NCBI RefSeq assembly: GCF_024701975.1
Contig: NZ_JANLNM010000006.1
Location: forward strand, 124,001-188,000
Length of the DNA: 64,000 nt
Source of the DNA: Variovorax sp. ZS18.2.2
GTDB taxonomy: Bacteria; Pseudomonadota; Gammaproteobacteria; Burkholderiales; Burkholderiaceae_C
Reading direction: 5' to 3'
The stretch's first letter is position 1; every line of letters begins with the position of its first letter. Positions 1 to 7,415 of the stretch are shown here, in pieces. Below the pieces are notes generated by a model. The model ran no database searches. It was given only the letters and a program-made list of their open reading frames with translations, and was not told where the DNA came from. A program made the position numbers and the translations under genes.

Positions 1-403
1 CAGGCTGCAGCAGCGCAAGCGCCAGTTCGGCCAGCGCGCCCAGACCCGGCACACCACCGACACGCGGTTTCACGGCGCGCAGCCGCGTGTGCGCGCCGAC
101 CAGCACGTTGTCGAGTACCGAGAGGTTTGCGAACACGCGGCCATGCTGGAAGGTGCGCGCAAGGCCGCGTTGCGCGAGTTGCTGCGCAGGCAGGCCGGTG
201 ATGTCCTGTCCCTCGAAAAGCACCTGCCCCGCATCGGGCCGGTCGAGGCCGGTTACGAGGTTGAAGAGCGTGGTCTTCCCTGCCCCGTTCGGCCCGATCA
301 CGCTGAGCAGCTCGCCCTCGCCCACCTGCAGGTCAACCGCGTTCACTGCGGTGAGCCCGCCGAAGCGGCGCGTGAGACCGCGGATCTCAAGCAGCGATGG
401 CAT
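1..403 (-). CDS. livG: Branched-chain amino acid-type ABC transporter ATP-binding protein, LivG-like (partial)
   Basis: This is the cytoplasmic ATPase subunit of a HAAT-family importer. Only the first 134 codons are in the window, and the gene continues past the left edge. The Walker A motif GPNGAGKT lies at about residues 37-44 and a Q-loop (ARTFQ) at residue 86. The sequence between them (GLTAVNAVDLQVGEGE, then TGLDRP) matches LivG rather than LivF. The ATG at 403 lies 17 bp inside the end of the upstream OsmC-like gene, so the two are probably translationally coupled. It shares an operon with the fused permease and, past a repeat element, the binding protein. The true substrate is not shown by the sequence. 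Confidence 0.9.
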   Translation of the reverse strand, partial: MPSLLEIRGLTRRFGGLTAVNAVDLQVGEGELLSVIGPNGAGKTTLFNLVTGLDRPDAGQVLFEGQDITGLPAQQLAQRGLARTFQHGRVFANLSVLDNVLVGAHTRLRAVKPRVGGVPGLGALAELALALLQP

Positions 404-965
404 CGCCCGCTTCCTGCGGTGCATTCGCCGCTTCCGCCTTCGAATTGATGAGCTTCACCTCGGCACGAATCGTCTGCGGGTTGCGCAACAGGTTGAGGAT
501 CGGGCAGTTGCGCTCCACCGCTTCGAACAGCGCATCGATCTCCTCGCGGCTCGCGGGCGAATCGATGTGCACGGTGTAGCCGATCTCGTGCGGCCAGATC
601 GGCGTCTTCTCGTGGCCCGGCTTGCCGCCGCGCGGATCGATGAGGCCGGTCACTTCCACCTCGAGGCTCTCGAGCGGAACCTGCCGCTCGGCCGCCTGGA
701 TCAGGAAGATGTGCGTGACGCAGGTGCCGAGCACGCCGAGCTGCAGCTCGGGGGAGCTCGGGCCGAGGTTGTAGCCCGCGAAATCGGGCGGGCTGTCGCT
801 GATGACCTGGTGCTCGCGGATGCGCAGGCGCCGCACACCGCTGCGGCCTTCGGCTTTCACGCTGGCCTTGAGTTGCACAGGTTGCGCGGTGCCCGCTTCG
901 ACGGCGGCATTGCGCGCCAGCACGGCGGCGCGTTTCTCGGCAAGGTAGTCGTTGAGGTGGCTCAT
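387..965 (-). CDS. OsmC-like family protein
   Basis: A 192-residue OsmC/Ohr-fold protein. The family's two reactive cysteines appear to be present at C82 (LGTCVTH) and C154 (ERNCPIL), the pattern used in thiol peroxidase chemistry on organic hydroperoxides. An N-terminal stretch of about 30 residues precedes the core. It sits inside the transporter operon, between the fused permease (17 bp upstream) and the ATPase gene (17-bp overlap downstream), which is an unusual place for an OsmC gene. The context hints that it handles something linked to the imported compound, but nothing in the sequence proves that. The ATG at 965 follows directly after the permease stop region. Confidence 0.85.
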   Translation of the reverse strand: MSHLNDYLAEKRAAVLARNAAVEAGTAQPVQLKASVKAEGRSGVRRLRIREHQVISDSPPDFAGYNLGPSSPELQLGVLGTCVTHIFLIQAAERQVPLESLEVEVTGLIDPRGGKPGHEKTPIWPHEIGYTVHIDSPASREEIDALFEAVERNCPILNLLRNPQTIRAEVKLINSKAEAANAPQEAGDAIAA

Positions 966-982
966 GGTGTTTGGTTCTTTCT

Positions 983-2812
983 TCAGACAGTACCCAGCAG
1001 GCCTTGCGGGCGGAAGCGGATCAACAAAAGCAATGCGATGCCGTAGATCAGCATCCGGTACTCGGCCGTCACGCGGAACAGCTCGGGCAGGCTCACGAGC
1101 GCGACCGCGCCGAGCAGCGCGCCGCTGATGTTTCCGAGCCCGCCGAGGATCACCATCGTGAGCGCGAGGATCGAGATCTGCGAGCCGAAGGTCTCGTGGT
1201 TGATGTACGAGTACATGTGCGCGGTGAAGGCACCGCTCACGCCCGCCGCGAAGCCGCCGAAGCCGAAGGCCAGCGCCTTGTAGCGGTCGGGGCTCACGCC
1301 GTAGGCGCGCGCGGCCACTTCGTCTTCGCGGACCGCGCGGAAGGTACGGCCCAGGTGCGAGCGCAAGAGGCGCCACTGCAGCAGGGCCAGCAGCACCATC
1401 GCGCCGAACGAGGCCCAGTAGATGGCTTCGTTCGACGATGCGTCGCGGCCGAACAGCGAGAGCGGCGGAATGCCCGAGACGCCGATGGGCCCGCGCGTGA
1501 GGCTTTCCCAATTGAGGATGGTGAGCGCCACGATCTCGCCGATGCCGAGCGTGGCGATCGACACGTAGTGGCCGCGCAGCCGGAACGCCGGGAAGATCAG
1601 CGCGGTGCCGATCAACGAGGTGAGGATGCCCGCGAGCACGATGCCCGTGCCCACCGGCAGGTGCAGGTCGAGCACCAGCAGCGACGACGCATACGCGCCG
1701 ATGGCCAGCAGCCCCGCATGGCCGAGCGAGATCTGCCCGATGGTGCCGGCCACGAGCGTGAGGCTCAACGCGAGCGCGCCGTACAGCCAGGCATTGGTGA
1801 GCGTCTGCAGCAGGTACGGCGATGGATCGAGGACCGGCAACGCGACCGCCGCGGCAAAGAGCGCGAGCAGCAACCTGCGCGGCACATGCCACGGCTTGCT
1901 CGGCGCGATGAAGGTGCCGGTCAGCGGCTCGGGCGGCAGCGCGCGCTTGCGGCCGAAGAGACCATTGGGCTTCCACACCAGGATGACCAGCAGCAGCGCG
2001 AACGCGAAGAGGTTGCGGTACGGCGTGCCGAGGATCGCCACGCCATAGCTCTCGATCAGCCCCAGCAGCAGGCTGCCGACGATGGCGCCTGGCACATTGC
2101 CCACGCCGCCGACCACAGTGGCCACCACGCCCTTGAGCGTCGCCTGGAAGCTCATCGCCGGGCTGATGTTGTTGTAGTACATGCCCACCAGCAGGCCCGA
2201 GAGCCCGCCCAGCGCGGCGGCGATGGCGAACACCGTCTGGTTCACGCGGTCGACGTCCACGCCCATCTGCTGCGCCGCATCGCGGTCTTGCGCGGTGGCG
2301 CGCACGGCCCAGCCGAGCTTGGTGAAACGCAGGAAGACGAACAGCACCGCCGCGCTCGCGATGCCGATGCCCGCGATCAGCAGGTCGAGCGCGCCGATGG
2401 TGCCGGTGCCGATCTGCAGGCGCCAGTCGGGCAGCTGCGTGGGCAGCGAGCGCGGATCGGGGCTGAAGACCAGCTGCACGAGGATGTCGAGCACGAAACT
2501 GATGCCGATGGTGGCCAGCAGCGGCGCGATGCGCGCGGCACCCTGCAGCGGCCGAAGCCCCACGCGTTCGATCAGCATGCCGAGCGCGCCCGAGCCCAGC
2601 ACCACGAGCGCGATGGTCACGGGCAGCGGCGTGTGCAGGTAGGTGATGCTCGCCCAGCCGATGTACGCGCCCACCGTATAGACCGAACCGTGCGCGAAGT
2701 TGATCAGGTGCGAGACACCGAAGATCAGCGCGAGCCCGACCGCCAGCAACGCATAGATGTTGCCGATGATCAGGCCATTGACCGTGTAGTCGAAGAACGA
2801 GGTGAAGCTCAT
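983..2812 (-). CDS. Fused LivH-LivM branched-chain amino acid-type ABC permease
   Basis: A 609-residue inner-membrane permease that joins two normally separate subunits. Residues about 1-290 read as LivH (NGLIIGNIYALLAVGLALIF, then VLVWKPNGLFG at the end). Residues about 310-609 read as LivM (LTLVAGTIGQISLGHAGLL, RFRPQGLLG at the C-terminus). Both halves keep the permease loops that contact the ATPase. The linker near residues 285-320 is basic and proline-containing. The joint is a single continuous reading frame with no sign of frameshift. A REP-like palindrome separates its start from the binding-protein gene. The fused form would give the importer one permease chain instead of a heterodimer. 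Confidence 0.9.
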   Translation of the reverse strand: MSFTSFFDYTVNGLIIGNIYALLAVGLALIFGVSHLINFAHGSVYTVGAYIGWASITYLHTPLPVTIALVVLGSGALGMLIERVGLRPLQGAARIAPLLATIGISFVLDILVQLVFSPDPRSLPTQLPDWRLQIGTGTIGALDLLIAGIGIASAAVLFVFLRFTKLGWAVRATAQDRDAAQQMGVDVDRVNQTVFAIAAALGGLSGLLVGMYYNNISPAMSFQATLKGVVATVVGGVGNVPGAIVGSLLLGLIESYGVAILGTPYRNLFAFALLLVILVWKPNGLFGRKRALPPEPLTGTFIAPSKPWHVPRRLLLALFAAAVALPVLDPSPYLLQTLTNAWLYGALALSLTLVAGTIGQISLGHAGLLAIGAYASSLLVLDLHLPVGTGIVLAGILTSLIGTALIFPAFRLRGHYVSIATLGIGEIVALTILNWESLTRGPIGVSGIPPLSLFGRDASSNEAIYWASFGAMVLLALLQWRLLRSHLGRTFRAVREDEVAARAYGVSPDRYKALAFGFGGFAAGVSGAFTAHMYSYINHETFGSQISILALTMVILGGLGNISGALLGAVALVSLPELFRVTAEYRMLIYGIALLLLIRFRPQGLLGTV

Positions 2813-2820
2813 CGGTATTG

Positions 2821-2930
2821 CTCCCTCTCCCTCTGGGAGAGGGTTGGGGTGAGGGCAGCGGCCTGTACGGAGGCCAGATGTATGTCAACGGCCCCTGCCC
2901 TCACCCTAGCCCTCTCCCAGAGGGAGTGGG
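2821..2930. repeat. REP-like long inverted repeat
   Basis: Two arms of about 36 bp (2821-2858 and 2895-2930) are near-perfect inverted copies, with a spacer of about 36 bp. Each arm holds the core CCCTCACCC and CCCTCTCCCAGAGGGAG, a form seen as dispersed intergenic palindromes in many proteobacteria. It lies between the binding-protein and permease genes. In RNA it would form a long stem that could protect or attenuate the upstream livK-like message. It has no T tract, so I do not call it a terminator. Confidence 0.8.
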
Positions 2931-2948
2931 AACAAATGCGAAGGCAGG

Positions 2949-4130
2949 TCATTTCACCGAGGCCACGGCCGCCTTCTCGTCGATCTGCGCCCACTTGCCG
3001 TCCTTCACCACCAGGTTCACGCTCTTCACGCCGATCACGCGGCGCGTCTGCGCGTCGAAGCTGGCCTTGCCGAAGATGACACTGGGCACGTCCTTGATCT
3101 TGTAGAACGCATCGCGCACCGCCTTGCGGTCGGCCTTCGGGCCGGCCTGGCGCAGCGCGGCGGCCGCGTACACGACGGCGTCGTAGGCATAGGCGTTGAA
3201 GGCGTCGGGCTCCTTGCTGTACCTGGTGCGGAAGCTCTTGACGAACTCCTGCACCTCGGCGCGCGGCTCTTCGGGATAGAAGGCGGTGTTGGTGTGGATG
3301 CCGTTGACCGCCGCGCCGCCGAGCTCGATGAACTTGGGCGAATACACCGAGCCCACCGCCGCGATCGGCTGCTTCAGCCCCACGCTGCGCACCTGGCCCG
3401 CGATGAGCGCGCCGTCGGGGTAGTAGGAGATCAGCACCAGCCCGTCGGGGTTGGCGTCGCGCACGCGCACCAGCGTCGAGCGGAAGTCTTTCTCGTCGGG
3501 CTGGTAGCCCTCGGCGATGGCGAGCTGCGCGCCGCGCTCCTGCGCGGCCTTCACGAGCACGTCCTTGCTGGTGCGGCCCCAGTCGGTGTTGAGGTAGAGC
3601 ACAGCGATGCGCTTGAAGCCCAGCGTCTTCACCGCCAGGTCGGCGAGCAGCGGCTGCGCATCGGCCTGGCTGATCGACGGGCTCCAGATGTAATCGCCGC
3701 CCTTGGTGAAGTCGGGATGCGAGTTGGTGAAGCCCAGTTGCACCAGGCCCGCGCGCTGGTAGATCGGCGAGGCGGCCATCGAGGCGGGGCTGGAGAAGTC
3801 ACCCAGCTCGATGAGCACACGCTTGTCGTTCACCAGCTTCTGCGCGATGGCCACCGACTGGCGCGGATCGCTCTGGCTGTCTTCGAAGTTGTAGGCCAGC
3901 GGCCGGCCGTGGATGCCGCCCTGCGCATTGATGTGGTCGAGCGCGAGATCGAAGCCGGCCTTCCATTGCGCGCCGTACTGCGCGTTCTGCCCGGTGAGCG
4001 GGCCGCTCACGCCGAACCACACCGGCTCGCCGGTGGCGGGCGCGGCAAGAGCCGCAAGAGGCGTGGCCAGAAGCACGGCGGAGAGTGCGACCACATGGCG
4101 CAGGAAACGGTGGCGATGGAGCAGCGGCAT
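2949..4130 (-). CDS. Periplasmic binding protein of the HAAT ABC importer, LivK-like
   Basis: A 393-residue solute-binding protein (Peripla_BP_6 type I fold). The N-terminus has a Sec signal peptide: basic MPLLHRHRFLRH, a hydrophobic stretch, then a likely cleavage at ALA-A near residue 29. The mature part shows family features such as VSGPLTGQNAQYG, DHINAQGGIHGR and EDSQSDPRQ. The ATG at 4130 is chosen because the signal peptide begins there and a GAGG sits at suitable spacing. It is the first gene of the importer operon. The ligand could be an amino acid, an amide or an aromatic acid; the sequence does not decide. Confidence 0.9.
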   Translation of the reverse strand: MPLLHRHRFLRHVVALSAVLLATPLAALAAPATGEPVWFGVSGPLTGQNAQYGAQWKAGFDLALDHINAQGGIHGRPLAYNFEDSQSDPRQSVAIAQKLVNDKRVLIELGDFSSPASMAASPIYQRAGLVQLGFTNSHPDFTKGGDYIWSPSISQADAQPLLADLAVKTLGFKRIAVLYLNTDWGRTSKDVLVKAAQERGAQLAIAEGYQPDEKDFRSTLVRVRDANPDGLVLISYYPDGALIAGQVRSVGLKQPIAAVGSVYSPKFIELGGAAVNGIHTNTAFYPEEPRAEVQEFVKSFRTRYSKEPDAFNAYAYDAVVYAAAALRQAGPKADRKAVRDAFYKIKDVPSVIFGKASFDAQTRRVIGVKSVNLVVKDGKWAQIDEKAAVASVK

Positions 4131-4289
4131 GGCGTCGGACCTCGGTGATGAATGGGCGTGCAGGGCAACGATTCTTCGCCGCGCCCCCCAGCCGGGGAAC
4201 GAACAAAAACGGGGAGGCTTATGCGCTTTCCGAGCAAGCAAAGGGTCAATGCCGGCGGGCACGCCGCCCGCGTTTAAGCTGCGCGCTCC

Positions 4290-4928
4290 ATGAAACGACG
4301 ACACCTCCTCCACCTGATGTGCGGCGTGCCGGCCGCAGCCGTTCTGGCCGCCTGCGGCAAGCGCAAGCCCTCCTCTGCTGCACTGAAATCCGATGCCCGC
4401 GTGCTGGCGCTCGGCGACAGCCTCACCTTCGGCTACGGCGCGCCACCCGATGCGTCCTGGCCCGTGAAACTGGGCGAGATCACCGGCTGGCAGATCGAGA
4501 ACGCGGGCGTCAACGGCGACACCTCGGCCGGCGCATTGCAGCGCCTGCCATCGCTGCTGGCTGCGGGCAGCTACGACGCGATCCTGATCGGCATCGGCGG
4601 CAACGACATGCTGCGCGGCGTGTCGGCCTCGGCCACGCGCGACAACATCACGGCGCTCGTGAAAGAGGCGCGCGAACACACGCCGCATGTCGCCCTGCTC
4701 GCCACGCCTGCGCCCGACGCAATGCGCGCGTTCGTCGGTTCGCTCAGCGATGCGCCGTTCTACGAAGAGGTCGCGAAGTCGGGGCAGGCGCTGCTCGTCG
4801 CCAATGTGTATTCGAGCGTGCTGTCGGACACGTCGCTGCGCTCCGACCGCATCCACGCCAATGCAGAGGGCTACGCGAAAGTGGCGCAGCTGCTCGCGGA
4901 CCAGCTCAAGACTGCGGGCTGGCGCTGA
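4290..4928 (+). CDS. SGNH/GDSL-family lipoprotein esterase, TesA/arylesterase-like
   Basis: A 212-residue secreted hydrolase. A lipobox (LAAC, C22) predicts a lipoprotein. Block I GDSL gives nucleophile S44, block III GIGGND gives N105, and block V SDRIH gives D186 and H189, so the SGNH set is complete. It resembles the TesA/EstA group that cleaves short acyl or aryl esters and thioesters. It is divergent from the binding-protein gene and runs tail-to-tail into the next minus-strand gene with a 23-bp overlap. Confidence 0.85.
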   Translation: MKRRHLLHLMCGVPAAAVLAACGKRKPSSAALKSDARVLALGDSLTFGYGAPPDASWPVKLGEITGWQIENAGVNGDTSAGALQRLPSLLAAGSYDAILIGIGGNDMLRGVSASATRDNITALVKEAREHTPHVALLATPAPDAMRAFVGSLSDAPFYEEVAKSGQALLVANVYSSVLSDTSLRSDRIHANAEGYAKVAQLLADQLKTAGWR

Positions 4929-5358
4929 GCGAGGCCAGGCGGCCAGCGCCGGCGCCGCTCTTGGACGTCTGCACCCGCAGGCACTCGAGCACGCCGAACA
5001 GCAGTTCCATGGCGGTGAAGCCAAGGATGATCACGCTGGCGCCGTGCATCACCGCGTAGATCTGCCAGGTCGCGAACAGGATGCGCGCCACGGCGTCATA
5101 GCGGCCGTACAGCATGCGCGGATCGCGAATGCGCAGGATCGCCCACACCGTGACCACCGAGCCGAGCAGATTGGCCATGAGCATGTGAACGGGATCGAAG
5201 GCCGGGAACGCGCCCGGCAGCTGAAGCGCCTGGATGGTCCACAGCAAGATCGCATGGACCGCGGCGAAGGTCCACGGCGTGGCGAAGCCGACGGTCACCA
5301 CGAGGTCGTACCAGGCGCTGGCGCGGACGATGCGGCGGTAGGTTTGGGAGTCGATCAT
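4906..5358 (-). CDS. Small four-helix membrane protein, MerR-regulated candidate
   Basis: A 150-residue inner-membrane protein of unrecognised family. I see about four hydrophobic segments (around residues 15-35, 60-77, 88-105 and 107-125) and a polar C-terminal tail rich in serine and glycine. It is transcribed divergently from a MerR-type regulator. The shared 82-bp gap holds a promoter with a 19-bp spacer facing this gene (see 5390-5420), so it is the likely target of that regulator. Its 3' end overlaps the esterase gene on the other strand. Confidence 0.75.
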   Translation of the reverse strand: MIDSQTYRRIVRASAWYDLVVTVGFATPWTFAAVHAILLWTIQALQLPGAFPAFDPVHMLMANLLGSVVTVWAILRIRDPRMLYGRYDAVARILFATWQIYAVMHGASVIILGFTAMELLFGVLECLRVQTSKSGAGAGRLASLSASPQS

Positions 5359-5389
5359 TCTTGAGCCCGGGAAATGGAGAAGCCGTCGA

Positions 5390-5420
5390 AGCTAAAGCCT
5401 CGGGTACGCTCCAGGGTCAA
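5390..5420 (-). promoter_or_regulatory. MerR-type promoter/operator for the 4906-5358 gene
   Basis: Read on the minus strand, a TTGACC -35 (5415-5420) and a TTAGCT -10 (5390-5395) are exactly 19 bp apart. That overlong spacing is the hallmark of promoters remodelled by MerR-family activators. The spacer contains an imperfect dyad, CCTGGAG...CCCGAGG. It faces the membrane-protein gene and lies just upstream of the MerR gene. Confidence 0.65.
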
Positions 5421-5440
5421 GCGGAATCTGGAGAAAAAAC

Positions 5441-5812
5441 ATGCAGATCGGCACGCTGGCTTCGGCAACGGGCTTGAGCCGCGACACCCTGCGCTTCTAT
5501 GAAGAACGCGGCCTGATCCGCGCCGAGCGCAGCAGCAACGGCTACCGGGTCTACGCGCAGGAAACGGTGCAGATGGTGGGCTACATCCGCACCGCCCAGA
5601 AGCTGGGCTTCAGCCTCCATGAGATCGGCGACAACCTGCCAGCGCTATGGGACTCACCCAACCCCGACCAGGCTGTCGCAAGCCTGCTGGCGGACAAGGT
5701 CGCAGTCATCGACCGGAAGATCGCCGAGCTGAATGCGCTGCGGCAGGAATTGCTTGAACGCGTGCCCGCGAGCTGCCCGATGGCTCAGGCGCCCGGCAGC
5801 AGGTCGTCGTAG
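5441..5812 (+). CDS. MerR-family transcriptional regulator
   Basis: A 123-residue regulator. The N-terminal winged helix-turn-helix is typical (MQIGTLASATGLSRDTLRFY, then YRVYAQE), followed by a dimerising coiled coil near residues 75-108 (DRKIAELNALRQELLERV). The C-terminus has only one cysteine (PASCPMA), so the two-cysteine metal loop of CueR or ZntR is absent and the effector is unclear. The divergent membrane protein and the 19-bp-spaced promoter between them suggest it activates that gene. Confidence 0.85.
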   Translation: MQIGTLASATGLSRDTLRFYEERGLIRAERSSNGYRVYAQETVQMVGYIRTAQKLGFSLHEIGDNLPALWDSPNPDQAVASLLADKVAVIDRKIAELNALRQELLERVPASCPMAQAPGSRSS

Positions 5813-5870
5813 GCGCGCTGCACGAGCTGGTCTTGCCATCTCGGTGGAGCAGGGTCCACCATGTCCCAGA

Positions 5871-6221
5871 TCAGGGCGCGTTACCTTGCGGGCCCACCGG
5901 CGGCGGTGCGGCACGGCCGCTGGAGCCCGGCGCGAGCTTGCGGCCGAAGGCCTCGCCCACGTTGCGCACTGGCCGGCTGGCACGGGCCGACACGTTGTTG
6001 ACGCCGCGCCGCGTGGCGCTGTCGGCGCGGTCGATGCCGCGGCCGGCTGCATTGGTGCCGCGTTGCACGCCGCTCACCACCTTGCTGTCGCGCGGCGGCG
6101 CCTTGAGCGTGTGAGCGCGCTGTGCCTTGGGCGGGTTGTCGGCGCTCTGCGCATGGACGGCTGCGGTGGGCAGCAGGAAGAGCGCTGCGGCGAGGGCCAG
6201 GGTGCGGGCAGGCATCTTCAT
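5871..6221 (-). CDS. Secreted or periplasmic basic protein of unknown function
   Basis: A 116-residue protein with a signal peptide (basic start, hydrophobic ALAAALFLLPTAA, cleavage near VHAQ) and a mature part rich in Arg, Gly, Ala and Pro with little hydrophobic core, so probably unstructured. I do not recognise the family. The ATG at 6221 overlaps the TGA of the cobalamin adenosyltransferase gene, so the two are translationally coupled. No clear functional link to B12 can be read from the sequence. Confidence 0.65.
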   Translation of the reverse strand: MKMPARTLALAAALFLLPTAAVHAQSADNPPKAQRAHTLKAPPRDSKVVSGVQRGTNAAGRGIDRADSATRRGVNNVSARASRPVRNVGEAFGRKLAPGSSGRAAPPPVGPQGNAP

Positions 6222-6823
6222 GACGGGCTTCCTTCTTCGTCGTTGACGTCGTTGGCGTTGGCGGCTGCCGCGCGCGCCATGCGCTCGCTCTTCCAGTACA
6301 CGTCGTCGCCGCCGTCCATGCGGTTGAGCACGCGCGCGAGCACGAAGAGCAGGTCGCTGAGCCGGTTGAGGTACTGGCGCAGTGCGTCGTTGAGTTCCGC
6401 GGTGGCACCGAGCGCCACCACCGCGCGCTCGGCCCGTCGCGCCACGGTGCGGCACACATGCGCGAGCGAGGCGGCGCGCGTGCCGGCCGGCAGGATGAAT
6501 TCGGCCAGACGCGGCAAGGCGGCGTTGTGATCGGCCAGCGCGTTGTCCAGCTGCAGCAGCGCTTCGGGCTTGAGCAACGTGAAACCCGGCATCGAGAGTT
6601 CGCCGCCGAGGTTGAAGAGCTGGTGCTGCACATCGACCAGCAGCTCGCGCACGGCCTCGGGCATGGGCTCGCAGAGCAGCACGCCGATCTGCGAGTTGAG
6701 TTCGTCCACATCGCCCATCGCGTGCACGCGCAGATGGTCCTTGGGCACGCGGGTGTTGTCGCCGAGACCGGTGGTGCCGTCGTCGCCGGTGCGGGTGGCG
6801 ATCTGGGAAAGTCGGTTGCCCAT
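6218..6823 (-). CDS. PduO-type ATP:cob(I)alamin adenosyltransferase
   Basis: A 201-residue enzyme that transfers the adenosyl group of ATP to cob(I)alamin, making coenzyme B12. The diagnostic N-terminal ATP loop (TRTGDDGTTGLGDNTRVPK) starts at about residue 10, and the later family motifs RRAERAVVAL and LNRLSDLLFVLAR are present. The length is typical for the trimeric PduO/MMAB type. The C-terminus is extended by an acidic and alanine-rich tail. It sits 12 bp from the DinB-like gene upstream and overlaps the small secreted-protein gene downstream. Confidence 0.92.
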   Translation of the reverse strand: MGNRLSQIATRTGDDGTTGLGDNTRVPKDHLRVHAMGDVDELNSQIGVLLCEPMPEAVRELLVDVQHQLFNLGGELSMPGFTLLKPEALLQLDNALADHNAALPRLAEFILPAGTRAASLAHVCRTVARRAERAVVALGATAELNDALRQYLNRLSDLLFVLARVLNRMDGGDDVYWKSERMARAAAANANDVNDEEGSPS

Positions 6824-6835
6824 GGGCGCTCCTGG

Positions 6836-7336
6836 TTATGCCGGTACGGTCGATGCGTCGATCTTGCCGGCCAGCCATTGCAGACCTGCCAGATGCTGCT
6901 GGTCGTGGCTGCAGAGGTAGTGGATGAGGCTGCGCATCGTGAGCGGACCGTAGCCTTCGAAGACGGCCGTGCGGGCCAGTTGCACATCGGTCAGGGACGA
7001 GAGGATCTCCATCGTCTTTGCGCGTGCGAGGCGGAAATCTGCCAGCACCTGCTTCGCGTCGGCGGCGCCGTAGTTGCGTTCGATGGCGAGCGGTTCACTG
7101 TCGATCGAAGCCAGGGTCGGCCGGTTCTCGGTGAGCGTGCGCCGAAAGCGCACGTGGTAGCCCTCGATCTCGATGTCGCGCACATGGCAGAGCTGCTCGA
7201 TGGCCGTGAAGGCTTCGCTGGGCACGCCCTCCCATGAGGGCGGCGTCCAGTGCCTGAAAGCGTCGGGAATGGCCGCGTAGTGGGCCTCCAGTTGCGAGGG
7301 GAAGGCCGCGAGGGCGCTGAGGGTCGTGGGGTTCAT
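6836..7336 (-). CDS. DinB-like four-helix-bundle protein
   Basis: A 166-residue member of the DinB/YfiT-like superfamily. It keeps the metal-site histidine pattern: one histidine near the middle (QLCHVRDIE) and a C-terminal pair (CSHDQQHLAGL). Family members are metal-dependent thiol transferases or proteins of unknown function. I start it at the ATG at 7336 because the family fold begins there; an upstream ATG would add six residues. It lies 12 bp before the adenosyltransferase gene and is probably its operon partner. Confidence 0.8.
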   Translation of the reverse strand: MNPTTLSALAAFPSQLEAHYAAIPDAFRHWTPPSWEGVPSEAFTAIEQLCHVRDIEIEGYHVRFRRTLTENRPTLASIDSEPLAIERNYGAADAKQVLADFRLARAKTMEILSSLTDVQLARTAVFEGYGPLTMRSLIHYLCSHDQQHLAGLQWLAGKIDASTVPA

Positions 7337-7415
7337 GTTTTTACCGAAGCGCATTATGGTGCTCGCTCCGTAAAATGACCGGCAGCCCCCGCACCTATTC
7401 CCCAGGAGACGCCCG

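Noticed and set aside
971..3079. A 702-codon open frame on the plus strand opposite the permease genes
   Set aside because: It is the complement of the fused LivH-LivM gene, rich in Arg, Ala, Gln and His, with no family features; such long antisense frames are expected at this GC content.
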